Source: Acholoe squamosa
Taxonomy: Eukaryota > Annelida > Polychaeta > Phyllodocida > Polynoidae
Assembly: GCA_949317995.1 (NCBI GenBank)
Contig: OX439043.1
Span: 5,758,501-5,822,500, forward strand
DNA length: 64,000 bases
Direction of reading: 5' to 3'
A program made the translations under genes and the position numbers. How positions within the stretch are numbered: position 1 is the first letter of the stretch; every line of letters starts with the position of its first letter. A model generated the notes under the pieces. That model did not search any database, was not told where the DNA came from, and worked only from the letters and a program-made list of their open reading frames with translations. Positions 12,421-22,908 of the stretch are shown in pieces.

Positions 12421-12560
12421 TACTGTAAAATCTCTCGTATAAGTCACAGCTTTTACCAGAACCCAAATCAAAATGGGGCTTATAGGATCTGGCTAAAGTG
12501 AGGGTGCAGCTTATAGGGTATTTAATCCTATAGAACAGTACTAAAGCATCAATTTTCAGG
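12421..12560. mobile_element. Fragment of a pogo-like MITE
   Basis: Begins TACTGTAAAATCTCTCGTAT and contains 'cttatagg' and 'gcagcttatagggtattt', similar in style to the element at 11110-11346. No clear right terminal repeat was found, so it is treated as a fragment. Confidence 0.4.
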
Positions 12561-12778
12561 CTTGAATTGCTCCAAGCTAAATAATTATTTATTCACATGA
12601 TTGCCTTAACATAGTATTCCAATCAGCTCTGGCTCAAGAAATACTATAGTATCTCTGCTGGCCACATTTCTAATATATTTGCCTGAGGTCAAGGTCTACC
12701 TTATCAGCTAGGATGTCATAATATGGAACAGAAAAGAAATTTAGAAAAAAAGGTAGTTTGTCGGTGCCACTGATCCAC

Positions 12779-12862
12779 TAATTATCCCTCGGGAACCTTC
12801 GGCGTTTCCGAGAATCCACAAGAGAGGAGGACTTCCGGGTCATGTGATCAGTTCGGATTCCC
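12779..12862 (+). repeat. DIRS left terminal region and inverted repeat
   Basis: The first ~42 bases pair with the complement of 22858-22905. The next part, containing 'aagagaggaggacttccggg', recurs inverted at about 23105-23150 in a neighbouring DIRS-related fragment. The sequence up to about 13000 probably held the promoter and leader. Confidence 0.7.
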
Positions 12863-13022
12863 GAGGTCATAGCGTCTGTTGGAGCGTCTGTGAGAGACTT
12901 CAGTCTCTTTGAGCTGTAAGTATAAATTTTGATATTTCTGTGAGCTGTTTTACAGTCCACAGAGTCTTTTTGTTGTATAGATCGTTTGGGCATCTCTTTT
13001 TGCCCTTTCTGCTCGTTTAATT

Positions 13023-13545
13023 GTGTTTAATCATTGTTTGAGAGCCTGTAAAAAGATTTTACTACCACAGGATATACATGTTGTTGACCTATTACTATCT
13101 TGCAATGCGAAAAGTCTTGTAACTAGAAGGAAAGTAGTACTTGCATGTATGATGTATAAATATATACAAAAACCAGAGAATATAATAACCCCAGTAAGAC
13201 CTCTTAGGGGCAATGATAGAAAAAAAATTAGAGTAAATCGACCTAGAATAGAATTACATAGATTGAGTCCATTGTATAGAGGTAACATCATTTGGGATGA
13301 TCTACCGGTACATGTTCAGTCTGCAGAAAATCTGCAAAAGTTTAAGAAGTACTTATGTGATATATCATTATGACTCTGAACTGTTATTATCCTGAACTAT
13401 AGTATATGTGAATATTATGTGATATGTGACTGTTCAGGGAAACCACCTGTTTAATATCAAGCGATTGTATCCTCCTATGGCTGATAATTGTAAAAGCTTC
13501 AATATGTTAAGATATTGTTGGCCAATAAACGCTTTTCAAACTCAA
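13023..13545 (+). pseudogene. 3' end of a LINE, first fragment
   Basis: The frame 13023-13373 encodes about 116 residues that match the C-terminal end of the LINE protein at 14969-17827. The shared pattern includes a basic block, LSPLYRG..WDDL and a Lys-rich end. It is followed by 3'-UTR-like sequence with an AATAAA signal near 13524. Endonuclease and catalytic RT regions are missing, so this is a 5'-truncated insertion inside the DIRS leader. Confidence 0.65.
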
Positions 13546-13852
13546 ACTTTGGAGCAGTTTTCAACGACCGGGCCCATCTTATATTTCACGGTCGCCAACA
13601 TTTCATTCGATTTACAACCCTCGGTGCTAAAAGAGTGGAATTTTGCCCGTTTTAAGGGCAAATCTCCTGTTTGCCCACCCCCAGGTGGTCTAATTTGGGA
13701 GTTTGGTGAGTTGTTACCACTGTTATTGCCAAAATAAGCCGTTTCCCCGGTCGGTGCGCTGACCGATCGGCGGAATAGTCTCGCTGGTTTCGGCGAATTG
13801 CTCGGGCCTGATGGCTACAAGCACACGCTCGGTACGTTGACCAGGCGGTGTT

Positions 13853-14158
13853 GTGGGCTTTTGCCACTGGTTTCCTAGGAAGAAACACACTCTAAGTGAG
13901 GATGGATCTGACATTCAGATGCATGACTCCAATGAGTCCATTGGCACGTCAGGGGCTGGTCATGCCAGTACTTCAGGTAATACGACTATGTCTCCCATTG
14001 CCGGTACTTCAGGTACTTCGATCCAAGCTACTTCAGGGACTTCTGGTTCTCAAGGCTTTGACCTCCAGTTGTTGTTCAAGAATGTAGACAACAGCAGTGC
14101 AGGCGGGGGTTTCCCAGGCAGAGGCAGCAGCATCAGCCCAGGGGCTTCAACTCTTTAG
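13853..14158 (+). pseudogene. DIRS gag-like remnant
   Basis: About 100 residues rich in Ser, Gly and Thr, with repeated GTSG units (about residues 32-67). It lies where DIRS elements place their first ORF, upstream of the RT. Open sequence continues in another frame to about 14310 (Ala/Pro-rich). No conserved domain is recognised; assignment rests on position and composition. It is cut by the LINE insertion that begins near 14340. Confidence 0.45.
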
Positions 14159-14597
14159 CTGGCATGAGGTTTCCGTTCGTGATTCCCCAGTTGGGTCACA
14201 ATGTGGCACCCAGGATGAATGAACTGAGGCCCAGGGCACCTGTGCCAGCAGCGGCAGGTAGTGCAGCGAAGGCGAAGCAAACCTCGGGTTTTCAGAAGTA
14301 GGGTCCTTAGCAGAGCAGGTAAGTCCCCTACAGTTCAATCATTCTGCTCACAATTTTATTGCTGGTAGTATTGCTAGATATGTAGACTGCTGGTCCATAA
14401 TAACTAGTGGCCCGATCCCGAAACCTGGCAATGAAAGATTAGTTAGCAATTGGAGACCAATATCATTGTTGTCGGTACCCTCAAAGATAGCGGAGAAAAT
14501 AATGCACTCACATTTATATGACATTATGGAGAAAGCTGATTTTTTGGAGGGTAATCAGTTTGGTTATCGTCGTGGTCGAGGAACTGGTGATGCCATC

Positions 14598-17500
14598 TTT
14601 TTTTTTTTTTTTTTTTTTTTTTGGACTAGCTCATTGCGTTAATGAACTGTCAGGTTCATTTATGTAACGCTATAGAGCCGACCAATTTTATTTATATTTC
14701 ATACAGATACCAAACAGTTGAAGTAAATATAGACTCCACATAATCAGACATATGTCATTATGTACAATAACAGTAAGGAAGCAGGCAAGTGTGTTTAATC
14801 AATCACATAGTATTTGTTGAGATATATATCAATATGACACAAGAAACACAAAATACAATCAAATGATCATCAATGATATAATATTATATAATGATGAAAA
14901 TATGCTGATCACATAAATAATATTTGGAGCGGCGCGGTGACTACACCGTCTCCATCAACCTTTGTTCCTTAGTTATATCCAACCTTTAGCCTTGATCTGA
15001 GGTTTTTTAACTTTTTAACCTCATTCTTAAATTTAACTTTTGTGGTAGCCCTCTGAACCTCCTCAGATAGTAGGTCCCAGAGGACTACACCCCTGTACCA
15101 TGGCGATCTTTTATAATGGCGAGATATACTTCTTGGCAATTTAAAACGTATCTTATTTTGCGATCTTGTATTATATGCATGACCATGATTTATCTGATCC
15201 TTGGATTTCTTATACATCAAACTTAAAAGTAACATATCAAATCTTTGTTCTAATTTTTCCACTTTACAGATGACATGTAACTCATCAACACTATATTTAA
15301 CAATATTGCATCTAAGGCAAATTCTCAAAGCTCTATTCTGTAAACTTTGTAATGCCTTTAAACCTTCCTCATTACAACTAGTACTTATAAAAGAGCAATA
15401 TTCAATAATCGGCCGGATGGTACAACAATATATTTTTATGCTTTCTTCTTGTGTGAGATATTTCCTTAATTTAGCAAATCTAAATAATTTATTACAAATG
15501 TTTCTTTTAATAAGCTTAATTTGTTTGTCAAAACTTAACTTACTGTCTACTGTAACTCCTAGGTAGGGGAAAAAACTTACAGTTTCTACTCTGGTACCAT
15601 TTATTACAATATCTGTATCTGGACAATTTTTCAATTTGTGAGCACTACAAAACCACATAAATTTTGTTTTCTTTGGATTAACAGTCAACCTGTTGTGAAA
15701 TACCCATGTCTTAAAGCGTTCAAGATCATCATTTAACACTCTCATTACATCTTGGGGTGTTTTCGCTGCATGATATAAAACAATGTCATCTGCATACATT
15801 ATAATTTTGCACTCGTTCAACTTTTTAATCACGTCATCTATGTATAAAACAAACAACAGGGGGCCTAAAACAGACCCTTGTGGGACACCATATTTGATTT
15901 CAGATTCTTGAGAGAGATTATTGCCATAACTAGTTCTTTGTTTGCGGTTTTTTAGATAACTATTAAACCAGAGAAAGTTATTTTTGCTGAAACCTAATTT
16001 GCTAATTTTTTCCAGAAGTCTAACATGGATTACACTGTCAAACGCTTTAGTAAAGTCAATAAATAGGGCCCCTGTTATTAAACCATCATTTCGATACTCA
16101 TATAGATCATTAACAAAGTCAAAGGTGGCATCACCTGTACCACTACCTTTCTTGTAACCATATTGCTCATCTGAAAAATTATCGTGATCTTTCATGGCAC
16201 AACTTAAATAATAATACATTATTTTTTCAATAATTTTTGAGGGCATTGGCAATAGCGAAATAGGCCTCCAATTCTTAACTTGTGATAAATCTCCGTCTTT
16301 GGGTAATGGCTTGACCAATGCAGAAGCCCATTTGACAGGAAAACCACCACTATCAAAACTTCTCTGAACAAGAAAAGTAAATTGATCTAGCAGGCATATT
16401 ATTGCACATTGTAGTATATCACCTCTGATCCCCTCTATTCCGGATGATTTATTTTTATCAATCTCTTTTACTGTATAATAGATATCCCAGGAATTAATCT
16501 TTATATTTGATTCAGAGAAAATTCCACCCTGAATGATTTCCTCTATACTCACATTATTATCCATGTCACACTGTACTTTACCAACAGAAGCCACATGTAA
16601 GTCTTTTCCAATATTGCAAAAGTATTGATTAATATATTCACAAGCAGTTTCGGATGGGACCTTAACACCATCTACATGGTGCTTCATATCTGGATAAATC
16701 TCAGACCCATTACCCTTAAACATGTTATTAATATATTTCCAAAAACTCTTAGGATTTCCTATACATTCATGTAATTCTTGCATAATACCACCAATTTGAT
16801 TAGCTTTTATTTTTTTCCTAATTTTTCTCCTGCAATCTTTAATAGCTTGCTTCTCTTCATCACTTTTATTCACCTTATACAACCTTAACCACCCTTCCCT
16901 CTCAAAAACAAGATCCATTAATTTTTTAACTAATCTCTCAACAAAGGGATGATATTTATCCAGATACTGATTAATAGGTGTTAGGAACATGTCCCACAGC
17001 ACATCAGTACTCAAATTTTTATCATAATACAATGTCCAATCACAAGATTGCAGGAAATCTTTGAAATTACTTTCTTTAAAATTCCTATAATCACGGCCCG
17101 AATAAGTTGTTTTAGTATACTTGTAATTCTCACGGCCCTTACAGCCAAATACAGGAATGTGATCAGAAATGAATGCTTCTACCGTACCTGCATCAGTAAT
17201 GTTAACACAATTTGATAATACATTGTCAATACAAGTACCACTAAAGGGACGAGTAACCTCATGTACCAGAATTTTCCATCCTAAATCTTTACATAATAAC
17301 CTAAAACTCTCACAGCTTGCATCAGTATCATCAAACATATTTAGATTAATATCACCTAATACCCAAGTCTCATGTCTCCCTTGATTATCATTATATTCAA
17401 ATCCAGCTACCTTCTTTAGAAAAGTAAGAAAATTTGGTACATTGGTATTTGGTATTCTATAAATAGATACTATGAGCTGTTCTTTCTCACCCAGTAGACA

Positions 17501-18082
17501 TAGCATAATAGCAATACTTTCAAAATCAATCGATTGAATAGTCAAATCATTTACAATGCTAATATATCGACATAGACCAGATCTACAACTAAGGCCTACT
17601 CCACCACAATTCTTACCAATTCGATCATTTCTATACAAAATACGATCAGGTATATTTATAATTCCCTCTGGTGAAGCAGGCTTAAGCCAGGTTTCACATA
17701 AACAAATTATATCACTACGTTTCAATAACTTGTATATCTCTTCATGTTTGTCTTCAAAACTACGACAATTAATTGAAGAAATCACCAGCCCCTTACTGTT
17801 GTTAAATTCCTCAATACAAAGTACCATTTCAAATAATAATGGGATAATAATGATGCCATCTCATTAGGTAATATACAAGGTGAGATACATTAACAACAAC
17901 AGAAAAGAAAGCAATGTCCAATACCAGTATCATCATACAGTATTTACAAAGTCTTCTACCACAAATTATCCTCGTAGTAGAGGTGACTGTTATAAGCAGT
18001 CTACTGTGTGTTCAACTATTGCTTACAACAGGTTAAACCCCCAGCCCCCCTTACACTTGACTATACGGTGGTAAACTTATCA
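14598..18082 (-). mobile_element. Young LINE with intact ORF, inserted in the older LINE
   Basis: A 25-base T-run at 14598-14622 is the poly(A) tail of this minus-strand element. The 3' UTR follows, then a single long ORF, then a 5' leader. The interrupted plus-strand LINE frame stops at the T-run and resumes near 18083, which sets the outer limits. A 9-base direct repeat GATGCCATC (14591-14599 and about 17853-17861) could instead be the target duplication; the 17862-18082 piece would then need another explanation. The intact ORF against a decayed host LINE shows this is the more recent insertion. Confidence 0.8.
14969..17827 (-). CDS. LINE ORF2: endonuclease/reverse transcriptase
   Basis: A 952-residue uninterrupted protein. 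The N-terminal 230 residues are an exonuclease-endonuclease-phosphatase (APE-type) endonuclease, with SSINCRS, CETWL, VSIYRIPN, LGDINLNM and ISDHIPVF in order. The reverse transcriptase occupies about residues 480-760, with NWRPISLLPMPSK, GALFIDFTKAFD, YGVPQGSVLGPLLF and the catalytic MYADDIVLY (around residue 680). A C-terminal domain with conserved Cys (CRGCNIV-like region) and SPWYRGVVLWDLL follows. The protein nicks DNA and copies its own RNA at the nick. The ATG near the 5' end starts a few residues before the endonuclease and no longer in-frame start is visible. Family level is CR1/Jockey/L2-like; the exact clade is not assigned. No ORF1 is seen. Confidence 0.9.
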   Translation of the reverse strand: MVLCIEEFNNSKGLVISSINCRSFEDKHEEIYKLLKRSDIICLCETWLKPASPEGIINIPDRILYRNDRIGKNCGGVGLSCRSGLCRYISIVNDLTIQSIDFESIAIMLCLLGEKEQLIVSIYRIPNTNVPNFLTFLKKVAGFEYNDNQGRHETWVLGDINLNMFDDTDASCESFRLLCKDLGWKILVHEVTRPFSGTCIDNVLSNCVNITDAGTVEAFISDHIPVFGCKGRENYKYTKTTYSGRDYRNFKESNFKDFLQSCDWTLYYDKNLSTDVLWDMFLTPINQYLDKYHPFVERLVKKLMDLVFEREGWLRLYKVNKSDEEKQAIKDCRRKIRKKIKANQIGGIMQELHECIGNPKSFWKYINNMFKGNGSEIYPDMKHHVDGVKVPSETACEYINQYFCNIGKDLHVASVGKVQCDMDNNVSIEEIIQGGIFSESNIKINSWDIYYTVKEIDKNKSSGIEGIRGDILQCAIICLLDQFTFLVQRSFDSGGFPVKWASALVKPLPKDGDLSQVKNWRPISLLPMPSKIIEKIMYYYLSCAMKDHDNFSDEQYGYKKGSGTGDATFDFVNDLYEYRNDGLITGALFIDFTKAFDSVIHVRLLEKISKLGFSKNNFLWFNSYLKNRKQRTSYGNNLSQESEIKYGVPQGSVLGPLLFVLYIDDVIKKLNECKIIMYADDIVLYHAAKTPQDVMRVLNDDLERFKTWVFHNRLTVNPKKTKFMWFCSAHKLKNCPDTDIVINGTRVETVSFFPYLGVTVDSKLSFDKQIKLIKRNICNKLFRFAKLRKYLTQEESIKIYCCTIRPIIEYCSFISTSCNEEGLKALQSLQNRALRICLRCNIVKYSVDELHVICKVEKLEQRFDMLLLSLMYKKSKDQINHGHAYNTRSQNKIRFKLPRSISRHYKRSPWYRGVVLWDLLSEEVQRATTKVKFKNEVKKLKNLRSRLKVGYN

Positions 18083-19365
18083 GGGGTATCACTTTAGATT
18101 TGTTAATGATTTATATGATGATGTTGATAGGTCTCATGTAACTGCGACATGCTTTTTGGATCTGAGGAAAGCATAAATTTGATAGTGTTCCTCATAATCT
18201 CCTAATACGCACTCTAACTCGTTTAAAAATTCACCACAGCACCTTAAGTTGGATTGCCAGCTATTTAATGAATCGTGTTCAATACACAAAAATTGGGGAG
18301 TTTAAATCATCTGTTCAGTCAGTTCAATATGGAGTGCCTCAGGGCTCTGTTCTAGGGCCGTTGTTATTTATTTTATATGTCAATGACATTGGGTCCGTGA
18401 TCACTGATTGTAAATATATTATGTACGTGGACGATCTAGTACTTTATACTTCCAGTAACAGATCAACCCTAGCCCATAACCGTCTGCAATCTGATATTGA
18501 TAATGTTTACAAATGGTGTTTAGAGAAGCGTCTAACAGTAAATGTTGAGAAAACAAAAACACTATGGTTTGGTTCTAGGAGGAAGTTACCTAAAGTCGTG
18601 TTGGGTACTTTTAAAATGGCAGAGACTGATTTGGAAACTGTACATGACTGTACTTACCTAGGACTACACTTGGATAATTACCTAACCATGGAATTGGCAA
18701 TGAAAAATGTTTTCCAAAGGGTTAATAACAGGTTGTTCAGATTAGCTAAATTGCGTCATTTACTGACACTTAAAGTTGCAATATTGGTGTATAAAACGAC
18801 TATACTAAGTTTGTTTGATTACTGCAGCTTTGTTTATGCAGGTTGTAGTAATGAAGATAATCTTGTCAAGGCGCAAAGACTCCAGAATCGAGGTCTAAGA
18901 ACGTGTTATAGGTATAACAGGGAATATCTCTGTATGGAGGAACTCCATACAAGAAGCAAGGTTCCATATTTGGATAGAAGACGCGATGAAATGTTATTAG
19001 TATTGATGTATAAGTACTCTAGATGTAATGATATGTTGGATCATCATAGAGGTGACAGAGTCACTAGGTCAGATAAAAAAAATAAATTTTTGGTTAAACA
19101 ACCTAAGCTAAGTACATATAAAAGGTCACCCCTATATCGCGGTGCTGAACTGTGGTCGCTATTAGGAACCTGGTATCAACATATTGAAACAAAACTGAGT
19201 TTAAGCAGAGAGTCAGACGTTTTGAAAATCTGGGAGTACCAAATGATGGTCCTGGCGATGATAGTGACGAGGATGATGACGACAACTCCATTGATGAAGT
19301 CGGGAGCTTGTTATTGATCAGTGACGATGGTTTGGACTCTGATTCTGATCCTGGAATAGGCTAGG
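18083..19365 (+). pseudogene. RT domain of the older LINE
   Basis: Continues the RT frame cut at 14598. The segment begins with FVND-like sequence one base out of frame. It carries a frame break before the intact-looking 18268-19317 frame (349 codons), which includes YGVPQGSVLGPLLF, MYVDDLVLY and a C-terminal SPLYRGAELWSLL. The catalytic box reads YVDD where the younger element has YADD. Near 19210 the frame shifts into an unusual Asp/Glu/Ser-rich tail ending at about 19362. Frameshifts and the insertion make it a pseudogene. Confidence 0.75.
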
Positions 19366-19569
19366 CAAGCATTTATTTATTTATTATTTATTTATTTTTT
19401 ATTGTTGTTACATCTGTTTATCTTGTACTATTTGGCCTTGCATTAGTTGTAGTGGTGCTCTGATTGGTTAAAACAGAATACAGACAGCTTTTGTGATCAC
19501 GGCTTATAACCCCATGGAGTTCTAAACCGCGTTCAATGACCTGAATGATCTTTATCTTGATCACTGGTA

Positions 19570-19578
19570 TTATCACTG

Positions 19579-19623
<45 letters not shown>
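19570..19623. repeat. (ATT)n microsatellite
   Basis: About 54 bases of uninterrupted ATT units in the 3' region of the older LINE. Confidence 0.9.
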
Positions 19624-19624
<1 letters not shown>

Positions 19625-20189
19625 CAGAAATAACAGCCAATATCAGTATTAGTAGTATTACTTTTATTTTTATGCCTTGTGTAAGTGTGAAGGTAGGTGT
19701 GAATGTTAGTGTATTGTTTTCTTTCTTACTTAATCCTTACCTGATCCTACTAGTTTGAGCATAATATATTTTTGTCTAGAATTTTGTACAATGGTAACCC
19801 TCCTTTATAGAAGCTTATGTGCTTGGTGTATGTTGTGAGTCGCAATTTTAACAATCCTGTACATTTCTCTGCCTTAGCCTGTGTTACTTTTGTTCTTGTT
19901 TGTCTGGGCCTGTTTTGTCTATCATTATTTATCATTATTACATAGATTTCTCATGATTCATTGTTGTGTCTATAATTGTTTGTATTTTTATAAAATTGTT
20001 ATGGTGTACAATTTGATATGGTATCTAATTTACCGTATGAATATGATTTGTAGCTTTTTTTCTTGATTGTATGATTGTGTTTGACTTACTGATAGATGTT
20101 TGACTATAATTCCAGTTGTGCTTCAATTACCACGATTCTGTAAATTGTGAGAGGCTCAATAAACTTTGTTTTCAATTAAAAAAACCCTT

Positions 20190-20825
20190 TTGAGGAGTTA
20201 GAACCAACTCAACAAATGATGCCTTTCCCTTATGATCTGGGATCAGAGAAAGAGGAGCATGTTGACAATGAGCCAAGTTGCTCACAAAGATGTCATAGTT
20301 CCCGTGGAACCAGTTCAAGGTAAATTCATTTCTAATGTCTTTGTAAGGCCCAAACCCAATGGGGAGTACAGACTAATTCTGAATTTGTCAAAAATGAATG
20401 AGAGTGTAGAGTACACACATTTCAAAATGACAAGTTTAAACACTGCTGTTGAAATGATGAGGCTTGGATGCTTTATGGCATCCATTGACCTCAAGGATGC
20501 TTACTATTCTGTTTTGGTGTCAAAAGAGGATAAGAAGTTCCTGAGATTCTACTGGAAAGGAATCTTGTATGAGTTCTTTATCTTGGGAGATACAGCAGAA
20601 CAGTGTAGGGTTACTACTGACAGGCTTGGACAAGAATTAGATTCTCTAAGTTTTGTGGTGCATCCTGATAAATCAGTGTTTACGCCTACGCAAGAAATTG
20701 TGTTCTTGGGGTTCCTTTTGAGATCACAGACTATGACTGTGAGACCCACACAGGACAAGATAGACAAGTTAAACATTGCTGTGTGGTCCCAAGCCTTACA
20801 CAATAAGAGATATTGCTGGTATTGA
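20190..20825 (+). pseudogene. DIRS reverse transcriptase with deleted catalytic box
   Basis: About 200 residues of DIRS-type RT: FVRPKPNGEYRLILNLS, then MASIDLKDAYYSV (motif A, with the first catalytic Asp), then RFYWKG. The protein then jumps from YEFFIL directly to GDTAEQC. In this family that junction should hold roughly 40-50 residues including the GLSSAP block and the Y-x-D-D catalytic pair. The deletion removes the active site. A second break follows near 20790, where the frame changes and the thumb region is missing. Confidence 0.8.
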
Positions 20826-21300
20826 TGCAGAAATGATTGTGGGTTCACATGGTATGGATGACATCAACTGGTGGTTAGAAAACCTTCCAACTGCTTCCAA
20901 AAAGATTAGAAACGAGGGTGCTGATTTTGAAATCATCACCGACACTTCAGGCACTGGGTGGGGGCTCACAGGGATGAGACAACCACCAAAGGTGTTTGGA
21001 AGGAGGAGGAAGTGAATCTTCATAGTAACATTCATGAGTTGATGTCAATACAATTAGGATTACAAGCATTGCTACCAGAACATGGGGTCAATGTCAAAAT
21101 TTGTACTGATAACACTACTGCTTTGGCGTATGTCCGAAAAATGGAATCAAATCTATTGAATGCAACAAGTTGGCAAAGCAAATCTGGGACTGGTGTGCCG
21201 AGAGGGATATGTGGTTGACCATCAACCACATACCAGGCAAGGAAAATGTCTTGGCAGATTACCTGTCGAGACACTTTTCACCAGATCTGGAATGAGAATT
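20776..21300 (+). pseudogene. DIRS RNase H region
   Basis: Two overlapping frames (20776-21015 and 20958-21218) carry RNase-H-like motifs: ITDTSGTGWG, then NIHELMSIQLGLQALL, then ICTDNTTALAYV, then, after another shift, GKENVLADYLSR. These contain the D-E-D catalytic acids in order. At least two frameshifts separate them. RNase H degrades the RNA template during retrotransposition; this copy is not translatable. Confidence 0.75.
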
Positions 21301-21676
21301 GATTTTTGGCACACCAGAAGTGGATTTGTTTGCCTCTCGTGCTAATGGTAAATTGTCATGTTTTGTGTCTTGGGGGCCACAACCTGGCGCCTGGGACAAT
21401 GATGCCTTGTCAATTTCATGGAAGGGAAAATACATGTATATTTTTCCTCCTTTTAGTCTGCTAGGACCCGCAATTCAAAGGATCAGCCTGGAGAGGGTAA
21501 AAGCGATTCTGGTCACCCCCGATTGGCCGGGTCAACTGTGGTATGGCGGGTTCCAACACACCAATTGGAGAAGAATTCGCTTCAGGAGAGACAGAGGAAA
21601 CTTGTGTCATCCAGGAAAGCCCGCATACAAGCTAAGGCTACAAAGTACCCCGTTGGTGGTCTATCGTTCCTTTTAA
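21299..21676 (+). pseudogene. DIRS post-RNase-H segment
   Basis: Contains FGTPEVDLFASRANGKLSC, then SWGPQPGAWDNDALS and FPPFSLLG, then VKAILVTPDWPGQLW. This conserved run follows RNase H in DIRS-type polyproteins. It supports DIRS over Ngaro for this element. The frame is open but disconnected from both neighbours by shifts. Confidence 0.75.
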
Positions 21677-21760
21677 AGAAGAAACTGGTAAAAAGAGGAT
21701 TTGACAGTCATACTATCCAGCTGAGAGTAAATACCAGGATACGACTTATCTTAAAGACTG

Positions 21761-22567
21761 GTGCATTTTCTGCGAGGAAAGGGGCATTCCAGTGCTCCAG
21801 CCTACTATCCAGCAAGTGTGTCAGTTCCTTTCCTGAACGCAGCCATATGTGCTCTCTCTGCGGTTTGCAATCATGTCAATGGCAAACCGGTGGGACAACT
21901 TCAGGTAGTCAAACTGTTGATTAAAGGAGCGTATGAGATGAATCCACCGGGTCACCGCTACCACACCTTTTGGGACATCCGTAGGGTACTTGACGTTATT
22001 CAGCAGTGGGACAATGCAACAGTCTCACTTAAGCAACTCTCAATGAAGTTGAGCGTCTTACTCCTTCTCGAGACATCCCAGAGGGGACAGACCATAGTAA
22101 ATCTGTCAATCAAAAACATGTCTGTTAAGGACAAAGCAGTGTTCCACATGACAAAACTACTAAAGAGCAACCGGCAAGATGATCCGCTGAACAGACTGGT
22201 ACTTCGGAAATTTGATGAAAACCCTAGGGTGTCCGTGGTACGGTGCCTGGAACAGTACCTTGAAAGAACAAGGGCGATTCAATCTGAAGAGTCGCAGTTG
22301 CTTATTAGTTATATACAACTACATCTACCGATAAGTCGGGACACTCTATCAAGATGGGTGTTAGGGGCGCTAGCGTTAGCTGGGATAGACGTGCAGCAGT
22401 ACAAACTGCACTCCACCCGAGGAGCCTCAGATTCAGGGATCTTCAGGATGGGGGGCAACTTGAACCTGTTAATGAAACGGGCTGGGTGGCGCCAGTCTGT
22501 TTCATTCGCACGGTTCTATCACAAACCGATAAAAGACATTGTAGGGGACAACACCATTCTGGCTTAA
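21761..22567 (+). CDS. DIRS tyrosine recombinase, catalytic domain open
   Basis: The tyrosine recombinase cuts and joins DNA through a covalent phosphotyrosine and inserts the circular DIRS DNA. The frame (268 codons) keeps the catalytic set: Arg in LLLLETSQRGQTIVNL, H-x-x-R in KLHSTRGASDSG, Trp in RAGWRQSV and Tyr in FARFYHKPI. The N-terminal SAM-like core-binding region starts within an adjoining frame (21523-21924), so there is probably a frameshift near 21760. The open catalytic part contrasts with the ruined RT upstream. Confidence 0.75.
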   Translation: MHFLRGKGHSSAPAYYPASVSVPFLNAAICALSAVCNHVNGKPVGQLQVVKLLIKGAYEMNPPGHRYHTFWDIRRVLDVIQQWDNATVSLKQLSMKLSVLLLLETSQRGQTIVNLSIKNMSVKDKAVFHMTKLLKSNRQDDPLNRLVLRKFDENPRVSVVRCLEQYLERTRAIQSEESQLLISYIQLHLPISRDTLSRWVLGALALAGIDVQQYKLHSTRGASDSGIFRMGGNLNLLMKRAGWRQSVSFARFYHKPIKDIVGDNTILA

Positions 22568-22857
22568 ACTGAAGTTGTCTTTGGTAAGGCTTGAACGTTG
22601 ACTTTTGGCATATTTGAACTTTGTAATTTTGGAATTGGTACGGTTAATTGCCATATATGGTTTTAAGATGGCATATATGGTTTTGTAAGTCAAGTCGGAC
22701 TTATTGGATAGACAAACTATTGTCTTATGTGGATATATATATCATCCACACTAATTGTAATCTGAGTATTACCACATTAATATTGTCCCAGACAATATAA
22801 TTTGATTGTAAATACGTTGTTGTGTTTTCTGTTCAGGGAAGTCAATTGCTCTGAAAC
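22568..22857. other. DIRS 3' noncoding region
   Basis: Between the recombinase stop and the right terminal repeat. Contains the direct pair 'gccatatatggtttt'/'gcatatatggtttt' and a short AT-rich hairpin near 22730-22750. No coding signal. Confidence 0.4.
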
Positions 22858-22905
22858 TCTCGTGGATTCTCATAAATGCCGAAGGTTCCTGAGGGATAAT
22901 TTTAA
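22858..22905 (-). repeat. DIRS right inverted terminal repeat
   Basis: Complementary to 12779-12820, with about 85% of positions pairing (gtggattct and cgaaggttcc are shared). It marks the right end of the 12.8-22.9 kb element. Confidence 0.7.
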
Positions 22906-22908
22906 GAT

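Larger units (their letters stand above)
14340..20188 (+). mobile_element. Degenerate LINE inserted in the DIRS element
   Basis: Plus-strand LINE remains flank the younger minus-strand LINE. The piece at 14400-14598 encodes the start of the RT (NWRPISLL, then a GYRRGRGTGDA-like block). RT resumes at about 18083. The 3' part has no further domains, an (ATT)n tract at 19570-19623, and ends near 20188 after AATAAA and a short A-run. It lacks the endonuclease region, so it was 5'-truncated on insertion. DIRS coding sequence resumes directly after it. Confidence 0.7.
12779..22905 (+). mobile_element. Old DIRS-like retrotransposon with nested insertions
   Basis: The element is bracketed by inverted terminal repeats (12779-12820 against 22858-22905; shared landmark 'ggaaccttcggc'). 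Between them, on the plus strand, are a Ser/Gly/Thr-rich gag-like remnant, a reverse transcriptase and RNase H, the DIRS-type post-RNase-H segment and a tyrosine recombinase. This order and the inverted ends are diagnostic of the DIRS group, which integrates with a tyrosine recombinase instead of an integrase. LINE sequence at 13023-13545 and about 14340-20188 is foreign. Without that, the element would be roughly 3.7-4 kb, short of a usual DIRS, and the RT has internal deletions. It is inactive. Confidence 0.8.

Noticed and set aside
13652-13914. Minus-strand frames of 63-78 codons
   Set aside because: They overlap the DIRS leader and gag-like region and have no motif.
15201-15566. 121-codon plus-strand frame and similar frames at 17169-17384 and 17556-17867
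   Set aside because: Antisense shadows of the intact LINE ORF.
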